Assembly (NCBI GenBank): GCA_030680075.1
Contig: JAUXWR010000131.1
Span: forward strand, 62,001-126,000
Length of the DNA stretch: 64,000 nucleotides
Reading direction: 5' to 3'
Source: Legionella sp.
Lineage (GTDB): Bacteria > Pseudomonadota > Gammaproteobacteria > Legionellales > Legionellaceae
The notes beneath the pieces are model-generated. The model worked only from the letters and a program-made list of their open reading frames with translations. It was not told the DNA's origin and did not search any database. Both the position numbers and the translations under genes were made by a program. Positions 6,374-16,100 of this stretch are shown here, one piece after another (positions within the stretch are counted from its first letter, which is position 1; the number at the start of each line of letters is the position of its first letter).

Positions 6374-9175
6374 ATGAGCAGTAGTGACCTGCAAAATCAA
6401 TTGGCCTCTTCCTACCTCTCTGGTGGAAGCATGGCATATGTCGATGGCCTTTATGAGGATTTTTTAACCGATCCTGCTTCGGTGCCATCTGATTGGCGGC
6501 AAGCTTTCGAGGCACTGGCACAGAGTAACTCTTCAATTAAGGACACTCCTCATCGAGAGATACGGGCACATTTTCTGGAGAATGCTGACAAGAAGCGCGT
6601 TCAAACGATTACCTCTGAAGACAGTAAACAATATCAAGTTGCTCATTTGATGAGTGCTTACCGTGCTCATGGCCACCATGCCGCCAGACTCGATCCACTC
6701 GAGATGGCAGAGCGTATGCAAGTCCCAAGCCTTGATCTTGCTTATCACCAATTAACAGACGCAGATCTCGATCGCAGTTTTTATGCGGGTAAGAATTTTA
6801 AATCAACAGAAATGCCATTAAGAGAAATTTTACAAGCATTGCGCGATACATATAGCGGCAGTATCGGCATTGAGTACATGCATATCTCTGATAACGCCGA
6901 AACGGATTGGTTGCAAGAAAAAATGGAAACGGCGCGCGGCCGCCCAACGTTTGACGCGGCTAAAAAAAGAGAAATTCTCAACGATTTAATCGCTGCAGAT
7001 GGTCTTGAGCGTTATTTGGGAACACGTTATGTGGGTCAAAAACGTTTTTCTCTCGAAGGCGGTGACGCCTTGATTCCCATGATGAAAGAAATTATTCGTC
7101 AGGGTGGTGCTAAAGGTGTTAAAGAAATTATTATTGGTATGGCGCACCGTGGCCGCTTGAATGTACTGGTTAATGTATTAGGAAAAGAGCCTGATCAACT
7201 GTTCCAGGAGTTTGAAGGCAAAATTAAATTAGAGCGCACCGGCGATGTGAAATATCACATGGGCTTTTCGTCTGATTTACGGACAGAAACCGGGGCTGTT
7301 GTGCATTTGGCTCTGGCGTTTAACCCATCTCATTTGGAAATCATTGGGCCTGTTGTTGAAGGGTCTGTGCGCACGCGTCTTGAACGACGAGACGATTTAG
7401 TCAAAAAAGATAAAGTAGTTCCGGTGGTTATTCATGGGGACGCTGCAATGGCCGGCCAGGGCGTGGTCATGGAAACCTTTAACTTTTCTCAGGCGCGTGG
7501 TTATTCCACGGGTGGTACCGTTCATATCGTTATCAATAACCAAATTGGTTTTACTACCAGCAATCCATTGGATTCGCGTTCTACCCTATATTGCACCGAT
7601 GTCGCTAAAATGGTGCAGGCGCCCATTATTCATGTTAACGGTGATGATCCGGAAGCGGTGGTGTTTGCAACGCAAATTGCGGTCGACTTCCGAATGAAAT
7701 TCAAACGAGATGTCGTTCTTGATTTGGTTTGCTACCGTCGTAATGGTCATAACGAAGCCGATGAGCCATCCGTTACCCAGCCAACAATGTATAAAAAAAT
7801 CAAATCCATGCGTCCACTGCGTGAAATTTATGCGGATGAATTGATTAAAGAAGGTTTAGTCAGCAGTGACACCGTTGGGGAATTAATCGAAGCCTATCGC
7901 AATAAACTCGATAAAGGGCAAGCCATTGTGGATGTGGTTCATGGTGATTATGATGGAAAATTTTCCACCGACTGGACACCTTATATCAATGCTAAATGGA
8001 CAGATAAAGTCGATACTACGATAAGCAGCGCTACTATCAAAGCGTTATCAAAAGACTTACATACGCTACCTGCTGGCTTTGAGCTGCATCCCGTGGTGCG
8101 AAAGCTCATAACTGATCGCGAGAAAATGAGTGCTGGCGAAATCCCCATGAACTGGGGTTATGCTGAGACAATGGCCTATGCCAGCTTGTTGAAAGAAGGT
8201 TATGGCGTAAGATTATCCGGTCAGGATTCTGGCCGTGGTACATTTGCACACCGTCATGCCGTACTTCATGATGTGCAAAACGGAAATATCTTTATACCTC
8301 TCGAAAAAACAGCAACGAACCCCTTAAAACCTTTCGTGGTAATTGATTCGGTTTTATCCGAAGAAGCCGTTCTTGCTTTTGAATACGGGTATGCCTCTTC
8401 TGCTCCTTCGTCATTAGTCCTTTGGGAAGCCCAATTTGGTGATTTTGCGAATGGTGCGCAAGTGGTTATCGATCAGTTCATTAGTTCTGGTGAGCAAAAA
8501 TGGGGTCGTTTGTGCGGGTTGGTCATGCTGCTACCGCATGGTTATGAAGGGCAAGGGCCTGAGCATTCTTCAGCTCGACTTGAACGTTACATGCAGCTTT
8601 GTGCGCAGCATAATATGCAGGTTTGTACGCCAACAACGCCCGCGCAAATGTTTCATTTGCTTCGCCGTCAGATGATTCGCAATTTCCGCAAGCCCTTAAT
8701 TGTGATGACGCCCAAAAGTTTACTGCGTCATAAGTTAGCGGTATCACCTCTTAAAGATCTGGAGCGTGGAAAATTTTATAATGTTATTCCAGAAATTGAC
8801 CCAATCGATGCAGCGAAAGTCACAAGAGTAGTGTTATGTTGTGGAAAAGTTTATTATGATCTCCTGGAAAAGCGACGTGAGAAGCAACTCAATCATGTAG
8901 CCATCGTCCGGATAGAGCAATTATATCCTTTCCCGAAAAAAGCGCTGGAAGCTGAGCTTGCCAAATTCCCTCACGCTAAAGACGTTGTCTGGTGCCAGGA
9001 AGAGCCGCAAAATCAGGGCGTTTGGTTCTCGTCTCAACACAATATGAAAGATTGTTTGAAAGACCAGACACTGCGTTACGCGGGTCGTGGCTTTGCAGCC
9101 GCACCAGCTGTGGGAAGCCCATACCTGCATGCTCAAGAGCAGCAAGCATTGGTTAAAGAGGCACTTGAGAATTAA
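6374..9175 (+). CDS. sucA: 2-oxoglutarate dehydrogenase E1 component
   Basis: SucA is the thiamine-diphosphate-dependent decarboxylase of the 2-oxoglutarate dehydrogenase complex. It is 933 residues, the same as in E. coli. The N-terminal segment SSYLSGGSMAYVDGLYEDF is the typical E2-binding start. IGMAHRGRLNVLVNVLGK is the conserved E1 motif. The ThDP/Mg2+ motif runs from GDAAMAGQGVV to YRRNGHNEADEPSVTQP. The transketolase-like central and C-terminal domains are complete (GQDSGRGTFAHRHAVLHD, GQGPEHSSARLERYMQLC). It starts the sucABCD run, 28 bp ahead of sucB. Confidence 0.97.
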   Translation: MSSSDLQNQLASSYLSGGSMAYVDGLYEDFLTDPASVPSDWRQAFEALAQSNSSIKDTPHREIRAHFLENADKKRVQTITSEDSKQYQVAHLMSAYRAHGHHAARLDPLEMAERMQVPSLDLAYHQLTDADLDRSFYAGKNFKSTEMPLREILQALRDTYSGSIGIEYMHISDNAETDWLQEKMETARGRPTFDAAKKREILNDLIAADGLERYLGTRYVGQKRFSLEGGDALIPMMKEIIRQGGAKGVKEIIIGMAHRGRLNVLVNVLGKEPDQLFQEFEGKIKLERTGDVKYHMGFSSDLRTETGAVVHLALAFNPSHLEIIGPVVEGSVRTRLERRDDLVKKDKVVPVVIHGDAAMAGQGVVMETFNFSQARGYSTGGTVHIVINNQIGFTTSNPLDSRSTLYCTDVAKMVQAPIIHVNGDDPEAVVFATQIAVDFRMKFKRDVVLDLVCYRRNGHNEADEPSVTQPTMYKKIKSMRPLREIYADELIKEGLVSSDTVGELIEAYRNKLDKGQAIVDVVHGDYDGKFSTDWTPYINAKWTDKVDTTISSATIKALSKDLHTLPAGFELHPVVRKLITDREKMSAGEIPMNWGYAETMAYASLLKEGYGVRLSGQDSGRGTFAHRHAVLHDVQNGNIFIPLEKTATNPLKPFVVIDSVLSEEAVLAFEYGYASSAPSSLVLWEAQFGDFANGAQVVIDQFISSGEQKWGRLCGLVMLLPHGYEGQGPEHSSARLERYMQLCAQHNMQVCTPTTPAQMFHLLRRQMIRNFRKPLIVMTPKSLLRHKLAVSPLKDLERGKFYNVIPEIDPIDAAKVTRVVLCCGKVYYDLLEKRREKQLNHVAIVRIEQLYPFPKKALEAELAKFPHAKDVVWCQEEPQNQGVWFSSQHNMKDCLKDQTLRYAGRGFAAAPAVGSPYLHAQEQQALVKEALEN

Positions 9176-9203
9176 TCATATCTAACATAAAGAAGGACTA
9201 ACC

Positions 9204-10406
9204 ATGTCTATTGAAGTTAAAGTACCAGCGCTGCCCGAATCAGTGGCGGATGCAACAGTCGCTACCTGGCATAAGAAAATTGGCGATACGGTAACCCGTG
9301 ATGAAATTCTTCTCGAATTGGAAACGGATAAAGTTGTTCTGGAAGTGCCGGCTCCTGCTGATGGTACGCTTAGCGAAATCCTTTTCAAAGAAGGGGATAC
9401 CGTTACCTCTAATCAGATTTTGGCAAAAATGGAAGCAGGTAGTGCCGCTGTTAAAGAAAAGACACCAGCAAAAGCGGATGAATCTACAGCGAAAGTCTCT
9501 GATGCGGCTTCTGAAGAAAAAGCAGCCGGTCCTGCCGTGAGACGCATGTTATCGGAAAATGATTTAAAAGCGTCGCAAGTTCCAGGCTCTGGCAAAGATG
9601 GTCGCCTGACCAAAGATGACGTTGTATCATTTATTGAATCCAATCGTGAAAAATCAGGAAAAACCACGGCCGCGCCAGCAGCATCTGCAGCCACCGCAAT
9701 GGGTGCCCGCGAAGAGCGCCGTGTGCCCATGACTCGTTTACGCGCAAAAATTGCTGAGAGGTTAGTTCAGGCGCAGCACAATGCAGCGATGTTAACGACG
9801 TTTAATGAAGTAAATCTTAAAGCGGTGATGGATTTACGTGCTCAATACAAAGACACTTTTGAGAAAAAATATGGCGTTCGATTAGGTTTTATGTCTTTCT
9901 TCACCAAGGCCGTGGTTGAGTCGTTGAAACGTTTCCCTGCGGTAAATGCGTCTATTGATGGTCAGGATGTTGTTTATCATGGCTACTATGATATTGGTAT
10001 TGCCGTTTCAACCGAGCGTGGTTTAGTCGTACCCGTGTTAAGAGACGCGGATCAATTGAGCATGGCTGATATTGAAAAAGGCATTAATGATTCAGCAACG
10101 CGCGCAAGACAAGGCAAGCTTGGTATTGAAGAAATGCAAGGCGGCACATTTACCATTACCAATGGCGGCGTCTTTGGTTCGTTACTCGCAACACCTATTA
10201 TTAATCCCCCACAAACAGGCATTCTCGGTATGCATAAAATTGAGGACAGACCGATTGCTGAAAAAGGACAGGTAGTAATTCGTCCAATGATGTATGTGGC
10301 TTTATCCTACGATCACCGTTTGATCGATGGTAAAGAATCGGTGCAATTTCTGGTAAGCGTTAAAGAGCTTTTGGAAGATCCAGCTCGCTTATTATTGAAT
10401 GTATAA
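9204..10406 (+). CDS. sucB: Dihydrolipoyl succinyltransferase (E2 of 2-oxoglutarate dehydrogenase)
   Basis: SucB moves the succinyl group from E1 to CoA on a swinging lipoyl arm. The lipoyl domain (1-77) carries [14 protein letters not shown] with the lipoylated Lys43. An Ala/Lys-rich linker follows. The E3-binding domain (about 107-146) is [20 protein letters not shown] and onward. After a second Ala-rich linker comes the catalytic domain, ending with [13 protein letters not shown], where His371 and Asp375 are the catalytic pair. The length of 400 residues fits the family. No E3 (lpd) gene is nearby, so that subunit is encoded elsewhere. Confidence 0.97.
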   Translation: MSIEVKVPALPESVADATVATWHKKIGDTVTRDEILLELETDKVVLEVPAPADGTLSEILFKEGDTVTSNQILAKMEAGSAAVKEKTPAKADESTAKVSDAASEEKAAGPAVRRMLSENDLKASQVPGSGKDGRLTKDDVVSFIESNREKSGKTTAAPAASAATAMGAREERRVPMTRLRAKIAERLVQAQHNAAMLTTFNEVNLKAVMDLRAQYKDTFEKKYGVRLGFMSFFTKAVVESLKRFPAVNASIDGQDVVYHGYYDIGIAVSTERGLVVPVLRDADQLSMADIEKGINDSATRARQGKLGIEEMQGGTFTITNGGVFGSLLATPIINPPQTGILGMHKIEDRPIAEKGQVVIRPMMYVALSYDHRLIDGKESVQFLVSVKELLEDPARLLLNV

Positions 10407-10448
10407 AAAGCTTCACCCACACTAATTTTTTTAAAAAAGGTAGCAACA

Positions 10449-11609
10449 ATGAATTTACATGAATACCAGGCCAAGCAATTATTTGCCAGCTATAATATAC
10501 CGACAACAACAGGGCAAGTTGCTTACAATGTAGAAGATGCACTGCAAGTCGCCTCAATGCTCTCAACGTCAAAATGGGTTGTTAAAGCTCAGGTTCACGC
10601 GGGCGGAAGAGGGAAGGCTGGCGGTGTAAAAATTGTGTCTACCAAAGATGAATTAGCCGCTGTTGTTAAATCGTTACTCGGTACACGTCTTGTTACGTAT
10701 CAAACAGATGAACATGGACAACCTGTAAATGCTGTATTAATAGAAGAAACTTGTGAGATAGACCGCGAGCTTTATCTCGGGGCGGTTGTTGACCGTGCAA
10801 CACGCAGAATCATTATTATGGCGTCAACGGAAGGCGGGGTTGAAATTGAGAAAGTTGCTCATGAAACACCTGAAAAGATTTTTAAAGTTATCGTTGACCC
10901 ACTAGTTGGTGTAATGCCTTTTCAATGCCGTGATACTGCCTTTAAATTAGGCCTTGAAGGTGAGCAAATCAAGCAATTTACCAATCTCATGATGAATGTT
11001 GGTAAAATGTTTGAAGAGTGCGATCTGAGCTTACTGGAAATTAATCCGTTGGTAGTGACCAAATCCGGCCAGTTGATTTGCCTTGATGGTAAAATTACAG
11101 TTGATGGCAATGCGTTATACAGACAACCCAAGTTGAAAGAAATGCGCGATGCGTCACAAGAAGATGAGCGTGAAAACAGAGCAACTGACTGGGAATTAAA
11201 TTATATTCCTCTCGATGGTGAAATTGGTTGCATGGTTAATGGCGCAGGTCTTGCTATGGCAACGATGGACGTTATCAAATTACATGGTGGCGAGCCTGCT
11301 AACTTTCTTGACGTTGGTGGCGGTGCTACCAAAGAGCGCGTAAGTGAAGCGTTCAAAATTATTTTATCGGATGAAAAAGTTAAAGGTATTTTGGTTAATA
11401 TTTTTGGTGGTATTGTCCGTTGCGATCTGATTGCCGATGGCATTATCGCGGCCGTTAAAGAAGTCGACGTTAAAATTCCGGTTGTTGTGCGTCTTGAAGG
11501 CAATAATGCTCAACTTGGTGCGGATATTTTAAATAAGAGCGATTTAAACGTAATTGCGGCAACAAGCTTAACTGATGCTGCGAAAAAAATCGTTGCGGCT
11601 GTCGCCTAA
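10449..11609 (+). CDS. sucC: Succinyl-CoA synthetase beta subunit
   Basis: SucC forms, with SucD, the enzyme that converts succinyl-CoA to succinate with synthesis of ATP or GTP. It is 386 residues with an ATP-grasp domain: [18 protein letters not shown] at the start, [17 protein letters not shown] in the nucleotide site, [20 protein letters not shown] at the metal site, and [13 protein letters not shown] plus [16 protein letters not shown] in the C-terminal CoA-ligase domain. An AAAAAGG ribosome-binding site lies 9 bp upstream. It is 42 bp after sucB and 32 bp before sucD. Confidence 0.97.
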   Translation: MNLHEYQAKQLFASYNIPTTTGQVAYNVEDALQVASMLSTSKWVVKAQVHAGGRGKAGGVKIVSTKDELAAVVKSLLGTRLVTYQTDEHGQPVNAVLIEETCEIDRELYLGAVVDRATRRIIIMASTEGGVEIEKVAHETPEKIFKVIVDPLVGVMPFQCRDTAFKLGLEGEQIKQFTNLMMNVGKMFEECDLSLLEINPLVVTKSGQLICLDGKITVDGNALYRQPKLKEMRDASQEDERENRATDWELNYIPLDGEIGCMVNGAGLAMATMDVIKLHGGEPANFLDVGGGATKERVSEAFKIILSDEKVKGILVNIFGGIVRCDLIADGIIAAVKEVDVKIPVVVRLEGNNAQLGADILNKSDLNVIAATSLTDAAKKIVAAVA

Positions 11610-11641
11610 ACCATCACTGAATTTTATTTTTTGAGGCAATA

Positions 11642-12517
11642 ATGAGCGTATTAGTAAATAAACACACGAAAGTAATTTGTCAGGGCTTTACCGGCAAACA
11701 AGGTACTCTGCATACAGAACAAGCCATTGAATATGGTACCCGTATGGTTGGGGGAGTGACACCTGGTAAAGGCGGTCAACGTCATCTTGATTTACCTGTA
11801 TTTAATACCGTTCGCGAAGCGGTAGAAGAGACTGGTGCTGAAGCGAGTGTTATATATGTACCTGCCGCTTTTTGTAAAGATTCAATTCTTGAAGCCGCTG
11901 ATGCTGGCATTAAGTTAATTGTCTGTATTACTGAGGGTGTGCCTGTTCTCGATATGTTGCAGGTAAAAGTGTATCTTGAAAATAACACGGACTCTCTTCT
12001 GATTGGCCCTAACTGCCCTGGTATTATCACTCCTGGCGAATGCAAAATTGGCATTATGCCCGGTTCAATTCACTTGCCTGGTAAAGTCGGCATCGTTTCC
12101 AGATCCGGAACCCTCACTTATGAAGCAGTGAAGCAAACAACCGATGCGGGATTTGGTCAAAGTACTTGTATTGGTATTGGTGGCGACCCTATTCCTGGCA
12201 TGAGCTTTATCGATGTGCTCGAAATGTTTGAGAAAGATACGCAAACCGAAGCCATTATTATGGTTGGTGAAATTGGCGGCTCTGCTGAAGAAGAAGCGGC
12301 TGAATACATTAAATCCAATGTTAGCAAACCGGTAGTTTCTTATATTGCGGGGGTGACTGCACCTGCGGGGAAACGCATGGGCCATGCGGGCGCTATTATT
12401 TCCGGCGGTAAAGGTACGGCTGCTGAGAAATTTGCAGCACTGGAAGCCGCAGGCGTTAAAACCGTTCGCTCACCTGCTGATTTAGGCAGTGCTATTGCTG
12501 AAGTAACGGGTTGGTAA
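11642..12517 (+). CDS. sucD: Succinyl-CoA synthetase alpha subunit
   Basis: SucD binds CoA and carries the phosphorylated histidine. The CoA-binding Rossmann part is at the N-terminus ([20 protein letters not shown]). [20 protein letters not shown] and [19 protein letters not shown] are typical. The active-site loop [15 protein letters not shown] contains the phospho-His, about residue 248. At 291 residues it is the usual length. It is the last gene of the TCA block, and an intergenic palindromic repeat begins just after its stop. Confidence 0.97.
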   Translation: MSVLVNKHTKVICQGFTGKQGTLHTEQAIEYGTRMVGGVTPGKGGQRHLDLPVFNTVREAVEETGAEASVIYVPAAFCKDSILEAADAGIKLIVCITEGVPVLDMLQVKVYLENNTDSLLIGPNCPGIITPGECKIGIMPGSIHLPGKVGIVSRSGTLTYEAVKQTTDAGFGQSTCIGIGGDPIPGMSFIDVLEMFEKDTQTEAIIMVGEIGGSAEEEAAEYIKSNVSKPVVSYIAGVTAPAGKRMGHAGAIISGGKGTAAEKFAALEAAGVKTVRSPADLGSAIAEVTGW

Positions 12518-12519
12518 TG

Positions 12520-12612
12520 ATTTAACGTTGGTTACGGATAAAGAGGGTGTGGAAGCCCCGTCTCGAAGTATGCGTCAGTACTAGAATCCTGTACTCATGC
12601 TTCGAGACGACT
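12520..12612 (+). repeat. Dispersed palindromic repeat, copy 1
   Basis: CGTCTCGAAG (12559-12568) and CTTCGAGACG (12600-12609) form a perfect inverted repeat. The flank GAGGGTGTGGAAGCCCC is a second, smaller hairpin. The block shares GAGGG-GTG-AA-CCCC, GTCTCGAAG-AT and AATCCTG in the same order with 36615-36705, and in the opposite orientation with about 24570-24640. It may also end sucABCD transcripts. Confidence 0.6.
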
Positions 12613-12626
12613 TAACTAACTTTAAC

Positions 12627-12653
12627 TTACCTCCACTTCAAAAAAGGAGGTAA
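12627..12653. terminator. Short hairpin between sucD and the convergent AhpD-like gene
   Basis: TTACCTCC (12627-12634) and GGAGGTAA (12646-12653) are perfectly complementary around an 11-base loop rich in A. It lies 7 bp beyond the stop of the convergent minus-strand gene. In that direction the T-run falls inside the loop, so termination is uncertain. Confidence 0.35.
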
Positions 12654-12660
12654 ATAGTGT

Positions 12661-13107
12661 TTATATTGAAGGTAGTTTACGAAAGCTAACAGCCAAGCGA
12701 TTCCAGCTGTTGATCATGATAATAGCCATGGTGAGATCAACCGTTTCTTTCTCACTAAAATGGGCGCGAACGTCTTGATATAATTCCTCAGGTGCGTGAG
12801 TTTCTGATAATAGAGTTATAGCTTCAGTCCAGGCCAGACCGGCCCGTTCCCTTGGTGTAAAAAAAGGTGTTTCATGCCATACGGCAACAGCATTTATGCG
12901 CCTTTGCGATTCGCCTGCTTTTAGAGCATCTCTGCAATGCAAATCGACACAGAATGCGCAGCCATTAATTTGTGATGCTCGGAGTTTTATGAGCTCGAGC
13001 AATAGCTTGTCTAAACCACAGTTAGTAATGTACCTATCGAGGCTCATCATCGATTTAACGGCTTCCGGCGATGTTTTATAATAGTCAATTCTTGAATTAT
13101 TATTCAT
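12661..13107 (-). CDS. AhpD-like / carboxymuconolactone decarboxylase family protein
   Basis: This 148-residue protein belongs to the AhpD/CMD fold. The core ELIKLRASQINGCAFCVDLH carries the CxxC pair and downstream His that form the thiol-peroxidase relay in AhpD. The C-terminal half (ETVDLTMAIIMINSWNRLAV) is the usual helix with Asn-x-Trp-Asn. Members reduce peroxides or act on gamma-carboxymuconolactone. The intact CxxC-x3-H favours a redox role, but no peroxiredoxin partner is adjacent. The start at 13107 (ATGAATAATAAT) is preceded by AAGGAG on the minus strand. It is 20 bp from the next gene and may be co-transcribed with it. Confidence 0.85.
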   Translation of the reverse strand: MNNNSRIDYYKTSPEAVKSMMSLDRYITNCGLDKLLLELIKLRASQINGCAFCVDLHCRDALKAGESQRRINAVAVWHETPFFTPRERAGLAWTEAITLLSETHAPEELYQDVRAHFSEKETVDLTMAIIMINSWNRLAVSFRKLPSI

Positions 13108-13127
13108 TTAAACTCCTTGTGATTTAA

Positions 13128-16100
13128 TTAACCACCTGCCCCCCGACCTGCGAGTATAAGCACTGGTTGAGCTTCCTCGATTGCTGGCGGTGCAGAATTA
13201 CATTTTGATCCCTGAAAGAACCTGTCTCGCCAGGTAGGTGGATTTATTTCCGGCTTATCGAGTGTTTCATCGGTTAGATGATTATAAAGTTTAATATGTT
13301 CTGGTGTGTATAAATGCAGGGCGGCTAAAAGTTTAAGTACACAACGTTGTAACCAGGCGAAGCTCAGGGTATTTAAATGACGATGAGCTTTCATATTGAC
13401 GAGAAACTTGGTACTACTTACTTGCTCTGCCAGTTTTTCCAATCGAGTTGCGACAGGCTCTTCTGATTGGGCAATTTGCTCAAGCTTAACAAGTTGTTCG
13501 GTTTTTTTCCCTAAAGTTTTTTCATTTTCAAATAAGGAGTCAGACGAACCGGTAAGAATTTTCTGCTTTTCAAATGAGTGAATATAAAGCCTGAACTCTG
13601 CTACTGCCGAAAGTATATTATCAAGCTTTATGTAATCCTGGTGATTCTCTTCTTCAAAATTACGTACCTTTACTAATAATAAATTTTTTATTCGTTTTTC
13701 CATATCCTGAGATAACAGGGAGAGTGAGAGTTTGTCTAATAGTTGATTTATTTCGGCGCGCTTCAGGTTGGAAGACACGGTTCTCGATAGATTGCTTAAT
13801 AGCCGACGCACTTCTTTTTTCAAATCACCTTCCGCTATCTCTGGGGTGAGACGGGATAAAAACACGGTGATTTTTTCCTTTTGCCACGTATATTCCGCCG
13901 GGAAAGTATCTGCCAGTACAGTTAATGCTTGGGTGATGTTCGATAATAAAACATTTTCCTGATTAACGGACTCTAATACCTCACTTATTTTAAGTTCAAG
14001 GTTACGTATCGTCTTAATCTGGTTTATTAAACGGGTCAGTTTATTTGCTTTAATAGCAATATCTTTGGCGGGCATGGATACGGCGAGAAGGCTTGATAGC
14101 TCATCGATTTTCCTTTTTAATGAGGCGTCTTCGGGAATCGCTTTCATCAGTGCTTCTAATGATTGTTTTACAATCGTGCGGTTTTCCTCAGATGGCAAAA
14201 CCTTTGCAATAATTTCATTTTGAAACGTCAGCAAGTTCTCTTTGAGTTTAGTGTTATATTCCTTATGGATAAAAAGTAATGATTTTTGGCTGTTTAAAAT
14301 TGTATCAACGCGTTTTTCATACATTTGAGCGGCGTATTTAGCAATAAACCCTTCATTGGTTTTATACTGTGCAATGCGCAATTTCTGAAGATAATCATTT
14401 TTTTCCAGAGCCGTATCCTGTTCTAATTGATAGCTGGAAATTACCCCCTGATAATAGCAACGAGCAATTTCAGCAAGCGCCGTTATATTATTCATCTTAG
14501 CCCAGTCTGCCGGGATGGCTTCTTGGATAATGGCATCAATTAATTCATTAGGCTCTCTATGAGGTGAAGGTTTTCCGAGATGCGGATGAATCTTTTCAAG
14601 TAATGGATAGGCTTTTTTATACGTATCAATAATACCTTTTTTAGCCTTGTTGATGAGTTGAGGTTCAGCCCGTGGCCCAAATCCTTCAGTAAAATTTTTA
14701 TAGGAATTGATAGCGTGGATTAGTGTTACGAACACATCGTGCTCTGCTACAACCTCGGCTTGTTGGACTTTAGCGTCCTCTCTTTTTTTATCATTAGCGG
14801 CAATTCGCTTTTCGAAAGTCACCGTATTTGTTACATAATCAATATGTTTTGGTGATACCAAGCATAATGGCTCAATCAAGCCCTTATAAAATTCATCCAG
14901 GATTAATTTCATATGCCCTGATAACTGTCCGGGCTTTAATCCAAGCTGGTCTTCCCATAAATCTGTTTCTAACATAATGCGTGCAAATAATTCCGTGTTT
15001 AATTCTTTTAAATGACTTAATGCCGCCTCATGAGAGGTATTGGTAAACAAAGCCAGCTTCTGTTTTAACTCCATGAATAACCGGAACATAACGGGCGTTT
15101 TAAGAAAAAGTTTAAAATAGGAATTTGAGCTGGCAATTATCCCTTCAATATTAACAATTAATCGTTTGGTATTGGTTTGTATGGTAGAAAGCTCTTTCTC
15201 GGTAAGAGGTGAATCTTTATATAAGGCATGAATGTGCTCAGGAACCAGCATAAGCGCTTGTAAAGAATACCAAATTGCATTGTTCTTCACCTTACCTTTA
15301 ACGCCGGCAACATTCGTGGCATCTTTTGTATACGGTTCGCTTTCTTTAAGGAAAATTTGTTGAATGGCCTGAGCTTTTATCAGTAGTTCTTTTGCCATTA
15401 ATGATAAATAAGGGTCTTCATAACAAGCGATTACCAGACTCTTGAGATCATTGATATGACTATAGGCCTTAACCAAACAGGAAACATAAATACTCTGGGA
15501 GCTTTTATTATTTAACTGCTCTAGGTGAATACAGATCTGCTCCAGATGATAAAGAGAATTGAAAATACGCTTGATGTTGACCACTTGTTTGCACTGGGTT
15601 AATAGCTGCTCGGTATCTCTTATTTCGGGAAAAGGTAGGCCTGATTGTGCCGGTATTAACTTATTGTTTACCGATTGATTGAAAAAACCGGTTAATTGAA
15701 AAAGGGATTCTCTGAATTTATGCACGGCTTTGGAATATCGGGTGTGTTTTATAATATGATGCGCTCGATTTCCATAACTATAGTTAGGAATTAATTTACG
15801 CGCCTGGTTTTCTTCCCGAAATTTTTCACGTGCCAATTCTTCATAAAGGACTTTTCTTGCTTCACGTGATTGGATAGTGTTATCAAGAAAATCGTCAAAT
15901 TTCTTTTGCAAATTGAGAAAATGCCCCTCCGTCATGGCGGGTTTGCTATTACTTTGATCCGGTTTTAAATTGGCAATAACACTTCTATCAAGCAATGTAA
16001 TACCTGCATCATCTGCATAAAAACCGATGAAATAAGGCTGAAATAAAATGTATAAATTTCGTAGCTTTTCTTTTGTCGGGTTATCTAATTGAGGCAATGA

